Source: Lathyrus oleraceus (lineage: Eukaryota > Streptophyta > Magnoliopsida > Fabales > Fabaceae). From it: a stretch of DNA of 64,000 nt. Positions 12,027 to 22,395 of the stretch are shown in pieces. The position numbers were made by a program, and so were the translations under genes. The stretch covers positions 234,624,994-234,688,993 of the forward strand of contig NC_066584.1 of the NCBI RefSeq assembly GCF_024323335.1, read 5' to 3'. The notes under the pieces were generated by a model. It saw nothing but the letters and a program-made list of their open reading frames with translations, had not been told where the DNA came from and ran no database searches. How positions within the stretch are numbered: the stretch's first letter is position 1; the number at the start of each line of letters is the position of its first letter.

Positions 12027-13118
12027 TGAAGGTGAGAAAAACAAGAAAGGGGGGGGTTTGAATTGTTTGGAGAATAAGCGCTTTTTCAAAAGGAAAAACC
12101 ACACAATGATTTTATACTGGTTCGCTTATAACACAAAGCTACTCCAGTCCACCCGGCCGAGGTGATTTCGCCTTTAACAAGGACTTAATCCACTAATCTT
12201 GAAAGATTACAAACAACGTCTAAGAAAAAGATCTCTTAGTCCTCTCAAGTATACAGACTACACAGAGTCACTTGAGGAAATAAACAAACAATAGATAAAA
12301 GATTTATGTAATCTAGAGTGCTTCTAAGAAAGCAAATATTACAATTAGTAAGAACAAAGTGATTCACGTTATAAGCAAAAGCTTCGTGAAGATTTAGAGA
12401 GCAAGAATGTTTTCTTGTGCGTTGATGTTTCAGTATAATTTCTGCTTGTTTCTTACTTATTTCAATGTTGATTGCAGCCCATTTTATATATCAGTGAGGT
12501 AGTGGTTGAAACTGGTGGATATTAAAATGAATTTACGCCATCACTTAAATAGCTTCTGCAGGATAACTTTCTCTCCTTGAAATGACTACTTACCACATAT
12601 AGTATCTTCTTTATTGAAATTTGAGATTAACGTCTCTTTCTGTATTAGGAAATCCATTTGCAAAACTTTACTTGACTTTAACGTTACTCTTTCATGATTA
12701 GCAATTCCATGATCAGAGTCTTCGTGTATCAGAGAATCTTGGAATTTTTCTTCTGATGTTGATCTCTTTTGAGTTCAGATAGTTTCTTCAGACAGCGCTG
12801 ATAACTTCTGGAATTTAGAGATAGCGTTGTTCAGAGTCAGAACATCTAGAGCTTACTTCTTGTTCAGATGCTTCTGATACTTTGTTGTTTTGCTCAGAGT
12901 TAGACTTTCTTGAACGTGTTTCCACTTCAGATGCTTCTGATCATTTTGGTAATTTGTATCTGATCTGGTTCTGTATCTGATGACATCATCAGATTTCTTC
13001 CTTCTTTCTTTAGAATCCTGCACACTTAGAAACTTTTCGTTAGGGTGCCATTTTTGGTTTCATCCTTTGTTATCATCAAAATCAAGGAATCTGTTGTAGA
13101 ACAATTTTTGTTCTTACA
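12027..13118 (-). repeat. SIRE 3' LTR
   Basis: 1092 bp, TG...CA ended and about 99.4% identical by eye to 21300-22390. A TATA-like TATATAAA (minus strand) lies at ~12482-12490. The promoter-distal part is rich in TCAGA/TCTGA words. Confidence 0.95.
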
Positions 13119-13134
13119 ATCTCCCCCTTTTTGA
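13119..13134 (-). other. SIRE polypurine tract
   Basis: On the minus strand it reads AAAAAGGGGGAGAT directly before the 3' LTR start TGTAAGAAC. It would be the RNase H-resistant primer for plus-strand DNA synthesis. Confidence 0.88.
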
Positions 13135-13536
13135 TGATGACAAAACAAACTTAATTAGCAGATGAAACATGAATAATATCAGATCAGATAGATAAGAGCT
13201 CCCCCTGAGATAGTGCTAGGGAGTTCAGAAGTTCTTACCAGAGCTTCCAAGCGATGAAATTTTTGGATACCTTCTGCAATTTCTTAAGTCTATTGTTAGA
13301 TAAATTTATTTTAAAAAATATGTTACAGAGTGCTTAAGGTATTTAGACAGTATTTTCATCAGAGCAATTAATGACTTCTCCCCCTTTTTGTCAGAATCAA
13401 AAAGACATAGCAAAAAATAAATAAATTAAGAGAAAAACATTGTATTCAGATAAAAGGCACAAAGGCAACAAGAGCAAGTAAACATCAGAAAGCAAAAAAA
13501 AACAAAAATAACAGGCAAGCAAAATATCCTAAGTGC
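13135..13536 (-). other. SIRE 3' untranslated region with second PPT-like tract
   Basis: About 400 bp between the env-like stop codon and the polypurine tract. It contains a second CAAAAAGGGGGAG run (minus strand) at 13378-13390, about 250 nt upstream of the main tract, and a shorter C5 run near 13202. No coding potential is seen. Confidence 0.7.
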
Positions 13537-15957
13537 CTAGGGGTTCGGAGGCGGAGGCATTCTCTGAAGCAACTGAGCAAGCATGTTCTGGATGTTGTCG
13601 TTGACAGTATCTTGCTTGTCCATTCTGGCCCGGAGTTCCTTCTGATCTTTCTTCAATTCTTCCAGAGTCTGAAGAACCATAGGAACAACAGAGGAGGACT
13701 CCCCCTGAGTCAGAGCCTGATGTGCTTCAGCAGCGGCCTGTGCTTCAGCTTCTGCAGCAGCAGCAGCATCTGCCAGAGCCTTAGCTTCAGCTTCCTTTTC
13801 CCTTAGGATTTCAGCTTGACGAGCTTTTTCTTCTTCCAGCCTTCTGGCTTCTTCAGCTTCTCTCGCAAGTCTCTCTTCCTCTAGCCTCCTGGCTTCTTCA
13901 GCAGCTTCTCTGGCAAGTCTTTCCTGGAGTCTTGCCTCAGCATCTTTGATGTAGCCATTTCTGACTTGTTCAGAGATGTTCTTCAGTCTAAAAGCCTCAG
14001 AGGTCATCCAGCCAATGACTCTGTTCCAGTGTGTCCTTACAGAGTCAGGATCATCACTGACTTCAGAGTTAGTGGTCAGAGACTTGACCTTTTGTACTGA
14101 AGCCCCTGCTACCAGCATGATGGCTTCCTCAAGGGTAGGTATAGAAAGGTCAGGTTTAGAGGTATGAGGTGGAGAGGTTGGAGGGCTGAGGTTTAGAGTT
14201 AGAGGTTCAGATTCTACTTCAGGTTGAGGTTCAGATCTTTGGGGTGAAGCGTAAAGATGGTTTAAGTCTAAAGGTTCAGTTTCAGCTTCAGGTTCAGCGG
14301 AGGTGTTTGGAGGGGTGATATCAGAGGTGTGGAGGTCAGAGGGTTGGTCTTCAAAAGGGATGTTGGTTGTTTGTTGTGGTGGTGAAGTTACTTCAGGTTC
14401 TGGAGGAGGTGAAGTAACTTCCTGTTCAGGTTGTGTTTGTTGGTTTAGAGCCTGAAGTTGGGCTAAGGTTGGAGAAGATGGGTCAGAGTGTTCTGGGTCA
14501 GAGGAAATGTTGAAGTATGGTGGTGATTCTGGGGCTGTGGAAGAAGAAGTGGTTTGGTTCATTTCTAGGGCTTCAGATATAGGGAGAGTTGTACGGGAAA
14601 GATCAAATTTAGGTAGTGGGGATCTGGTTGTAGAAGGTGGGATGTCAGAGGTTGTGTAAATAGGTGGTGTTGGGAGAGGATTAGAGGAAGGGGTAGAGGA
14701 AACCATCAGAGGTTTAGAGGGAATAGGAGGAACAGACGTACCAGTAGAAATTTGCAGAGGAGCTGGAGATCTGCTTCTAGAAGATTCTCCAAGTCTTGCC
14801 TTCTTTGCCTGTGATGCTATCTTCTTCTCAGAGAGACCTCTCTTGTATCTGACGAAGTCTTCTTCTGAATCTAGACAATCGTCGAGGCTGAAGTCAGAGA
14901 TGTCAACACCTTCATCTAGCAGACGCTGAAGATAGATAGCAACCGCATCTCTGGGTTCATTCTTGTAGAACCTAGCAAGACCATGAGGCAGCTTCCTCTA
15001 ATCTTTCAAGGAATCCCAGGAGGTGTCCAGCGTGGGTCTGACTTGAATCTTCTTTATTATTCCCATACTCTTGAGATTTCTGGCGTTCAGAGGCTTCCCA
15101 GTATCTATTTCCAGATCCTCCATCAGTTTGGCCTTCTCCAGATGATCTACCAGCCCATTCTTGATGAAAACATCAAATAACAATCTTCCCAGAGGGATGT
15201 AGGTTCTGGGCTTCATGTTATTTCTGGTCTCCCTGACAGAGTCTCTGAGGTATCTGAAAAGAAGTGCAGGGAGGCAGATCTTCACACCCTTGTGAATGCA
15301 GTACAGAATGCACTTCTGATCTGCATTGATGTAATCAGAGGAGTTAGATGCTGGGCGGTGGTGAATAGTTCCCAGAATGATCTTGAGCCACACTCTGAGA
15401 TTCTGATGCAGCTCTTTGTTCTTTGAAGGATTTCCTTCAGTGTTGGGTTTGAAAATGGTTGGATTGATTACTTCAGCAACGCGCCTTGATCTAGGGTTGA
15501 TGTTGTAAATCCTTTTTCCTCCATCTCTCTCCATGTTCAGTAAAGAAGCAATTGACTTTTCAGTGATTACTATCTTTACCCCCAAAACATAGGAGACGAT
15601 GAAATGGTCATCAGCATCTGCAAATCTCCAGAACTCCTTGATGAGAAGTGGGTAAACAGGGCCATAAAGCCTTTGGAAATAGTTTCCCCAACCTTGTTGA
15701 CGAAGTTCTTCAGTAAGATCAACGCCATTTCTCCTCAAGTTGTCGAAATCTACTAGAGTTTCACACAACACTTCCAGTCCTTCAAAAGGAGTTGATAAGT
15801 TAATATGGGGTTCACGGTCAAGAACATGGGGTTCCTTGTAAACAGGGGTGATGGAGACGCCTGTAACCGTTGGAGTTGGAATGCTTGAAGTTTGAGCAGT
15901 AGAGCTTGATTCCATTTGTTGAGAAAAGTTGAAAACTTGTTGTTGTTGAGCGTCCAT
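13537..15957 (-). pseudogene. SIRE env-like third ORF, interrupted by one TAG
   Basis: The start is taken at 15957, where the ATG sits in CACCATGG, a strong plant initiation context; the frame upstream to 16203 looks like leader. Residues ~60-320 form a helical domain related to the putative plant transposon protein domain seen in SIRE-group third ORFs (HFIVSYVLGVKIVITEKS, KEFWRFADADD). A proline/serine/threonine-rich middle follows, then a highly charged coiled coil (13750-13930, repeated RLEEERLAREAEEA-like heptads) and a short C-terminus. One TAG at 14998-15000 interrupts the frame, which then continues without another stop to 13537. I see no clear signal peptide or fusion peptide, so calling it an envelope is by position only. 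It has the same reading frame as pol and lies about 490 nt downstream of pol's stop. Confidence 0.78.
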
Positions 15958-16446
15958 GGTGAAGAAGAAGATGAAGATTGATGAAGATGAAGAGTTTTCA
16001 GAGAATGCTTCAGAGAGGTTTAGGGTTTTAGAGTGAGTGAGAGTGATAAGTGTGTGAAATGTGAGAAAAGTGTTTAAATACCCTAAGTTAAAACACATGC
16101 AAAACGACACATAATATTGCGTTAGCACAAAGCTCAAGATTGCACGCTTGGGGGAGAAATGATTAAGGCTAATTAATGAATGTCTAATCCCAATAGTAAG
16201 CACACTGCTCGAGGAGATTTCAAACGTCTGTCCTTTGAATTTCTTTTGACAGCTGTCTAGAAGTTCTAGGGTTAGACGCTCAGTGCTCCACGTGTTTTGA
16301 TGTATCTGATCTTCAGGAATACCAAAGGATTGGTTCCTGGAGATTTCTAACTCAGATATCTTCTTAACTGGTAGAAGTATCAGAGTCAGAGGCAGAAGTA
16401 TATTTGTTTTTATCAGAGTCTCATTTTACATTTTCAGAGCCATACT
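15958..16446 (-). other. Spacer between SIRE pol stop and env-like ATG
   Basis: 489 bp. Near the env-like ATG it is CT/TTC-rich on the minus strand, as in plant 5' leaders. A separate (subgenomic, spliced or internally started) mRNA for the third ORF is plausible but nothing proves it. No other coding signal is seen. Confidence 0.5.
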
Positions 16447-19400
16447 TCACTCAGGGCAATTTTTAATGTTCAGATGTTCTAAGATAAAAAGAAATCTATC
16501 TTCAGCTAGAGGCTTAGTAAAGATATCTGCCCATTGATGTTCTGTATCAATGAACTTCAATGTTACTATCCCTTTCTGAACATAGTCTCTGATAAAATGA
16601 TGTTTTATTTCAATATGTTTGGCTCTGGAATGTAGAATGGGATTCTTACTAAGACAAATAGCAGCAGTATTATCACAGAAGATAGGAATGTTACTCTCAA
16701 AGATTTGCAGATCTTCTAACTGATGCTTCATCCAGAGCATCTGAGTTGTGCACAGTGATGCTGAGATGTATTCTGCTTCTGCAGTTGATAGAGCAATTGT
16801 TGACTGTCTTTTGCTAGCCCAGGATATCAGATTGTTTCCCAGAAGCTGGCAATTTCCAGAAGTGCTTTTTCGTTCTATTCTATCTCCTGCATAATCTGCA
16901 TCACACAAACCCGAGAGTCTATACTCTGATGTTTTCTCATACATCAGGCCCAGGTTAGGAGTTCCTTTCAGATACTTGAGAATTCTCTTAACTGCTGTTA
17001 AATGAGATTCTCTAGGATCTGATTGGAATCTGGCACAAAGACAGACGCTAAAGAGAATATCAGGACGAGTAGCAGTCAGATAAAGAAGAGAGTCTATCAT
17101 ACCTCGATAGAGCTTCTGACAAACCTTTTTGCTTACCTCTTCCTTTTCAAGAATGCAAGTTGGGTGCATAGGAGTTTTTGCAGAGTTGCATTCAGCCATA
17201 TCAAATTTCTTCAGAACATCTTTAATGTATTTGCTTTGATGAACGTACGTGACTTCTGAAGTTTGATTAATTTGAATTCCTAGGAAGAACTTTAGTTCTT
17301 GCATTAAACTCATTTCAAATTCTGCCTGCATTAACTTAGAAAATTCTTGACAAACAGAAATATTAGCAGAACCAAAAATAATGTCATCAACGTAAATTTG
17401 GCATATCATGAGATCATTATTAAGGTTCTTACAGAAGAGTGTGGAATCAACTTTCCCTCTGATAAAATTTTGTTCCAGAAGAAAATTGCTTAAACGTTCA
17501 TACCAAGCTCTGGGAGCTTGTTTAAGTCCATATAAAGATTTTTTAAGTTTGAAAACATGTTCTGGAAAGTTTGAATTTTCAAAACCTGGAGGTTGATTGA
17601 CATACACTTCTTCTGAAATATAACCATTAAGGAATGCACTCTTGACATCCATTTGATATAATTTGATAGAGTGATTAATAGCAAAAGATACAAGAAGACG
17701 AATAGATTCTAACCTCGCAACTGGAGCAAAGGTTTCATTATAGTCAATACCTTTTTGTTGACTGTAACCTTGAGCTACCAGTCGAGCTTTGTTTCTGACA
17801 ACTTCTCCTTTCTCATTCAGCTTGTTTCTGAAAACCCATCTGGTTCCAATGACGTGAGTGCCTCTGGGTTTAGGAACGAGATCCCAGACATCATTCTTTG
17901 TAAATTGATCTAGTTCTTCTTGCATAGCTGCCACCCAGTCGTTATCCTGAAGTGCTTCATCACAAGACGTAGGCTCGATCAGAGAGACTAGTCCCAGAGG
18001 AGTATCTTCAGAAGTCCTGAAGGTAGATCTGGTTCTGACAGGTTCGTCCTTGTTTCCCAGAATCAAATCTTCAGATACGTTGATACGACTTTTAATTTTC
18101 TTTGGGATTTCTAGGAATTTAATTTCTTCAGAGTTCTGAGTGACAGTTGCTTCTGGAGTTTTATCAGATCCTGCAAGAGTGATTTCTAAATCTGCAAAAT
18201 TTTGAACTAGCTTTGACTTTTCAGGGTCAAGCTTATCATCAAATCTGACATGAATAGATTCTTCCACAATTTTGGTTTCTGTGTTGTATACTCTGTAGCC
18301 TTTAGAGCGTTCTGAGTATCCTAACATAATACCTTTCTGTGCTTTGGAATCAAACTTGTTCAGATGTTCTTTAGTGTTTAAGATAAAGCAAGAACATCCA
18401 AAAGGATGAAAATATGAAATGTTTGGTTTTCTTCCTTTACACAGTTCATAGGGAGTCTTTTCCAGAATAGGTCTTATAGAGATTCTATTCAGAATGTAAC
18501 ACGCTGTATTTACAGCTTCTGCCCAAAAGTGCTTTGCCACATTAGTTTCATTGATCATGGTTCTGGCCATCTCTTGGAGTGTCCTATTCTTCCTCTCTAC
18601 AACTCCATTTTGTTGTGGAGTTCTAGGGCAGGAGAAATCATGGGATATTCCATTAGAGTCAAATAATTCCTCAAAATCTTTGTTTTCAAATTCCCCACCA
18701 TGATCACTTCTGACTCTAATAATTTTAGAGTCAAATTCTTTTTGCACTTTGGAACAGAAACTGGTGAATACAGAGTGAGACTCACTCTTGTGCTTTAGGA
18801 ATTTCACCCATGTCCAGCGGCTGTAATCATCAACAATTACTAGTCCATACTTCTTTCCATTGACTGATGCTGTTTTCACAGGACCAAATAAGTCAATGTG
18901 AAGAAGTTCCAGAGGCTTAGAGGTAGAAACAACATTTTTCTTTTTAAAGGATGTTTTTGAAAATTTTCCTTTCTGACATGCTTCACACAGAGCATCTGAA
19001 GAAAACTTCAGTTTAGGTAGGCCTCTGACTAACTCGAGTTTGGTTAGCTGAGAAAGTTTCCTCATGCTAATGTGGCCCAAGCGTCTATGCCATACCCATT
19101 GCTCTTCATGAACTGACATCAGACATTTAACATTCTGTTCTTTTAAATCAGAAAGATTAATTTTATAAATGTTGTTTTTCCTCTTGCCTGTGAAAAGGAC
19201 AGAGCCATCGTTCTGATTAATGGCTTTACATGTTTTTTGATTAAAGATTACATCATAACCGTTATCACTTAATTGACTTATGGATAACAAGTTATGCATT
19301 AATCCTTCTACGTAAAGGACATCAGATATAGAGGGAAGAGTACCATTACCAATAGTTTCGGAGCCTCTGATCCTTCCTTTCTGATCTCCTCCGAAGCCTA

Positions 19401-19533
19401 CAAATCCAGCGTCTTTAAGTTCCAGACTTTGGAACATAGACTTTCTTCCCATCATATGTCGCGAGCATCCAGAGTCCAGGTACCATGACTGGTGTCTGAA
19501 CTTTGCTGCATAGGATATCTGCAACATAGACAA
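16447..19533 (-). CDS. SIRE pol: protease, integrase, RT, RNase H
   Basis: An intact 1028-codon frame. Protease active site YLDSGC at residue ~18. Integrase zinc finger from ~150 (HRRLGHIS ... CEACQKGKFS). Catalytic core has IVDDYSRW, SDHGGEFEN and the RTPQQNGVVERKNR block. RT covers about residues 550-780, with QMDVKSAFLNGY and catalytic YVDDI at ~714. RNase H has CDADYAGD at ~880, STAEAEYI, and C-terminal HIEIKHHFIRDYV and DIFTKPL. The order PR-IN-RT-RH defines Ty1/copia. No stop or frameshift is seen. The frame is shifted +1 relative to gag and overlaps its end by 119 nt, so the annotated Met is a formal start; expression is probably as a Gag-Pol fusion. Confidence 0.95.
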   Translation of the reverse strand: MSMLQISYAAKFRHQSWYLDSGCSRHMMGRKSMFQSLELKDAGFVGFGGDQKGRIRGSETIGNGTLPSISDVLYVEGLMHNLLSISQLSDNGYDVIFNQKTCKAINQNDGSVLFTGKRKNNIYKINLSDLKEQNVKCLMSVHEEQWVWHRRLGHISMRKLSQLTKLELVRGLPKLKFSSDALCEACQKGKFSKTSFKKKNVVSTSKPLELLHIDLFGPVKTASVNGKKYGLVIVDDYSRWTWVKFLKHKSESHSVFTSFCSKVQKEFDSKIIRVRSDHGGEFENKDFEELFDSNGISHDFSCPRTPQQNGVVERKNRTLQEMARTMINETNVAKHFWAEAVNTACYILNRISIRPILEKTPYELCKGRKPNISYFHPFGCSCFILNTKEHLNKFDSKAQKGIMLGYSERSKGYRVYNTETKIVEESIHVRFDDKLDPEKSKLVQNFADLEITLAGSDKTPEATVTQNSEEIKFLEIPKKIKSRINVSEDLILGNKDEPVRTRSTFRTSEDTPLGLVSLIEPTSCDEALQDNDWVAAMQEELDQFTKNDVWDLVPKPRGTHVIGTRWVFRNKLNEKGEVVRNKARLVAQGYSQQKGIDYNETFAPVARLESIRLLVSFAINHSIKLYQMDVKSAFLNGYISEEVYVNQPPGFENSNFPEHVFKLKKSLYGLKQAPRAWYERLSNFLLEQNFIRGKVDSTLFCKNLNNDLMICQIYVDDIIFGSANISVCQEFSKLMQAEFEMSLMQELKFFLGIQINQTSEVTYVHQSKYIKDVLKKFDMAECNSAKTPMHPTCILEKEEVSKKVCQKLYRGMIDSLLYLTATRPDILFSVCLCARFQSDPRESHLTAVKRILKYLKGTPNLGLMYEKTSEYRLSGLCDADYAGDRIERKSTSGNCQLLGNNLISWASKRQSTIALSTAEAEYISASLCTTQMLWMKHQLEDLQIFESNIPIFCDNTAAICLSKNPILHSRAKHIEIKHHFIRDYVQKGIVTLKFIDTEHQWADIFTKPLAEDRFLFILEHLNIKNCPE

Positions 19534-21217
19534 TCTTATCCTTTGGTACCCAGAATCTCTTGGGTCCTTTCAGATTAGTTTTCCCAGAGTTTCTTATAAC
19601 TTTGGGTTTTCTAGCATTTTTAAATTTTTGTTCTTGTGTGTGTGTATAGTGATATGAAAAGGGAGACTTAAGTTGGTTACTGGTAGAAGTTTTATCTTCC
19701 TTAGGATCATACCCAATTCCCTTTTTATTGTTCTGACTTACTCCATAAATCATGGATGCCATAATACTCCTATCTATCCCATTTTTCAGAAATTCTAGAA
19801 AGGCTTCTTCGTATTTATGAATTATTTTATTTGAAGTTTGTGGTGCTTGAGACAACGCTTCTTCTAATTCTAAGCTTTTTCTCTTTGCTCCATCTCTTTC
19901 TAATGTCAAGGATCTGATTGTATCTTCTCGTGCTAGAATTGTCATCTCAAGTTCACTACATTCTTCAAATTTTGCTTTAAGACAGCCTTTAATGTTTTTA
20001 AACTTTTGTTTTAATTTCTGATATGAGCTAAGAGTTTCTGACAAGCATGATTCTAGATCAGATCGAGAAAGTTCAGAAAATACCTCTTCAGATTCTTCAT
20101 CCGAGCTACTCCTGGAGGTGGTAGCCATAAGTGCCACGTTGGCCTGTTCATCAGAGTCAGATTCTGATGATCCAGATTCACTATCATCCCAGGTAGCCAT
20201 CAGTCCTTTCTTTGTCCTGAAGGTATTTTTCTTGAAGTTTTCTTTTCTAGAGTTGTCCTTCTTTAGCTTGGGGCATTCATTTCTGTAATGACCTGTTTCT
20301 TTACATTCATAACAGGTAATATCTTTGTTAGCTTTACCTTTTGAAGTTGATTCTGATCGATCCCCTCTGGGTCTTGGTCTTCTGAAGTTGTTGTTCCTCT
20401 TTTTCCAGAGTTGTTTAACTCTTCTGGTTAGTAGGGACAATTCTTCTTCATCATCAGAGTCTTCTGGTTCAGAGTCGTCAGTATCTTCAGTTTCTGCCTG
20501 GAGAGCTTTGGTTTTGTCAGGTTTCCGTCTTTCAGGTCTGGACTTTAATGCTACAGACTTGTTCTTTTTCTGAGGCTCATCTTCCTCTAGTTCTATCTCA
20601 TGGCTTCTGAGAGAACTGACAAGTTCTTCAAGGCTGATATTGTTCAGATCCTTTGACAGCTTCAGAGCAGTAACCATAGGTCTCCATTTCTTTGGCAGAC
20701 TTCTGACTATCTTTTTGACATGGTCTGCAGTTGTATACCCTTTGTCTAGAACCTTGAGACATGCAATAAGAGTTTGGAATCTAGAAAACATTGCCTCTAT
20801 AGCTTCGTCATCCTCCATTTTGAAGGCTTCATATTTCTGGATAAGCGCCAGAGCCTTTGTCTCTTTGACTTGGGAGTTTCCTTCATGAGTCATCTTCAGA
20901 GAGTCAAGTATATCTTTGGTTGTTTCTCTATTGGTGATCTTTTCATATTCGTTGTACGATATAGCGTTGAGAAGTATGGTTCTGGCCTTGTGGTGATTTT
21001 TGAAGACATGTTTCTGATCTTCTGACATCTTATTTCTGGGAACTTCAGCTCCATTTTCTAAGACTGGAGGTGTGTATCCATCTGTGACAATGTCCCAGAG
21101 GTCAGCATCATAACCCAGAAAGAAACTTTCGATTCTATCTTTCCAGTAGTCAAATTTCTCTCCATCAAAAACAGGAGGCTTAGCATTATAACTATCTCTT
21201 TCATTTGTGTGGGCCAT
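19415..21217 (-). CDS. SIRE gag
   Basis: A 600-codon open frame starting MAHTNERDSYN. The N-terminal half is a Ty1/copia gag core (VFDGEKFDYWKDRIESFF, HHKARTILLNAIS, ALIQKYEAFKMEDDE). An acidic/basic linker follows at ~230-290, then a C-x2-C-x4-H-x4-C zinc knuckle (CYECKETGHYRNEC) at ~303-316, an acidic serine-rich stretch and a long predicted coiled coil (390-460). The length is in the range for SIRE/Maximus gag. It has no internal stop. It ends in the frame that overlaps pol's protease start (WVPKDKIVYVADIL). The start codon lies ~60 nt after the primer site. Confidence 0.94.
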   Translation of the reverse strand: MAHTNERDSYNAKPPVFDGEKFDYWKDRIESFFLGYDADLWDIVTDGYTPPVLENGAEVPRNKMSEDQKHVFKNHHKARTILLNAISYNEYEKITNRETTKDILDSLKMTHEGNSQVKETKALALIQKYEAFKMEDDEAIEAMFSRFQTLIACLKVLDKGYTTADHVKKIVRSLPKKWRPMVTALKLSKDLNNISLEELVSSLRSHEIELEEDEPQKKNKSVALKSRPERRKPDKTKALQAETEDTDDSEPEDSDDEEELSLLTRRVKQLWKKRNNNFRRPRPRGDRSESTSKGKANKDITCYECKETGHYRNECPKLKKDNSRKENFKKNTFRTKKGLMATWDDSESGSSESDSDEQANVALMATTSRSSSDEESEEVFSELSRSDLESCLSETLSSYQKLKQKFKNIKGCLKAKFEECSELEMTILAREDTIRSLTLERDGAKRKSLELEEALSQAPQTSNKIIHKYEEAFLEFLKNGIDRSIMASMIYGVSQNNKKGIGYDPKEDKTSTSNQLKSPFSYHYTHTQEQKFKNARKPKVIRNSGKTNLKGPKRFWVPKDKIVYVADILCSKVQTPVMVPGLWMLATYDGKKVYVPKSGT

Positions 21218-21280
21218 GGTTTTTCTCGTACTGGATCTCTCTACACTGTTAAGTGTTTGATTAGAAAATCAATAACAGAG

Positions 21281-21297
21281 CCGGAGCTCTGATACCA
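21281..21297 (-). other. SIRE primer binding site (initiator tRNA-Met)
   Basis: On the minus strand TGGTATCAGAGCTCCGG lies 2 nt after the 5' LTR. This is the standard Ty1/copia site complementary to the 3' end of initiator tRNA-Met. Confidence 0.94.
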
Positions 21298-21299
21298 AT

Positions 21300-22390
21300 T
21301 GAAGGTGAGAAAAACAAGAAAGGGGGGGTTTGAATTGTTTGGAAAATAAGCGCTTTTTCAAAATGAAAAACCACACAATGATTTTATACTGGTTCGCTTA
21401 TAACACAAAGCTACTCCAGTCCACCCGGCCGAGGTGATTTCGCCTTTAACAAGGACTTAATCCACTAATCTTGAAAGATTACAAACAACGTCTAAGAAAA
21501 AGATCTCTTAGTCCTCTCAAGTATACAGACTACACAGAGTCACTTGAGGAAATAAACAAACAATAGATAAAAGATTTATGTAATCTAGAGTGCTTCTAAG
21601 AAAGCAAATATTACAATTAGTAAGAACAAAGTGATTCACGTTATAAGCAAAAGCTTCGTGAAGATTTAGAGAGCAAGAATGTTTTCTTGTGCGTTGATGT
21701 TTCAGTATAATTTTTGCTTGTTTCTTACTTATTTCAATGTTGATTGCAGCCCATTTTATATATCAGTGAGGTAGTGGTTGAAACTGGTGGATATTAAAAT
21801 GAATTTACGCCATCACTTAAATAGCTTCTGCAGGATAACTTTCTCTCCTTGAAATGACTACTTACCACATATAGTATCTTCTTTATTGAAATTTGAGATT
21901 AACGTCTCTTTCTGTATTAGGAAATCCATTTGCAAAACTTTACTTGACTTTAACGTTACTCTTTCATGATTAGCAATTCCATGATCAGAGTCTTCGTGTA
22001 TCTGAGAATCTTGGAATTTTTCTTCTGATGTTGATCTCTTTTGAGTTCAGATAGTTTCTTCAGACAGCGCTGATAACTTCTGGAATTTAGAGATAGCGTT
22101 GTTCAGAGTCAGAACATCTAGAGCTTACTTCTTGTTCAGATGCTTTTGATACTTTGCTGTTTTGCTCAGAGTTAGACTTTCTTGAACGTGTTTCCACTTC
22201 AGATGCTTCTGATCATTTTGGTAATTTGTATCTGATCTGGTTCTGTATCTGATGACATCATCAGATTTCTTCCTTCTTTCTTTAGAATCCTGCACACTTA
22301 GAAACTTTTCGTTAGGGTGCCATTTTTGGTTTCATCCTTTGTTATCATCAAAATCAAGGAATCTGTTGTAGAACAATTTTTGTTCTTACA
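21300..22390 (-). repeat. SIRE 5' LTR
   Basis: 1091 bp, beginning (minus strand) TGTAAGAAC and ending CTCACCTTCA. Differences from the 3' LTR counted by eye: six substitutions and one base in a G run. Confidence 0.95.
21754..21762 (-). promoter_or_regulatory. TATA box of SIRE 5' LTR
   Basis: TATATAAAA on the minus strand, about 630 nt into the 5' LTR, conserved in the other LTR (12482-12490). It is the best TATA candidate for the element's genomic RNA. Confidence 0.6.
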
Positions 22391-22395
22391 AACGT
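22391..22395. repeat. Target-site duplication, right copy (AACGT)
   Basis: Second copy of the AACGT that flanks the SIRE on the left at 12022-12026. Confidence 0.95.

Larger units (their letters stand above)
12027..22390 (-). mobile_element. SIRE/Maximus-type Ty1/copia retrotransposon, nearly intact
   Basis: Minus-strand element of 10,364 bp with two LTRs, iMet primer site, gag, pol (PR-IN-RT-RH order, so Ty1/copia), an env-like third ORF and a polypurine tract, bounded by 5-bp AACGT duplications. The third ORF after pol, a long gag with a C-x2-C-x4-H-x4-C knuckle, and a PBS reading TGGTATCAGAGCTCCGG are SIRE/Maximus traits. The LTRs differ by about 6 substitutions and one G-run length change over ~1.09 kb. 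That points to recent insertion, roughly 0.2 million years at the often used 1.3e-8 per site per year. It lies inside the Ogre integrase. Confidence 0.96.
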
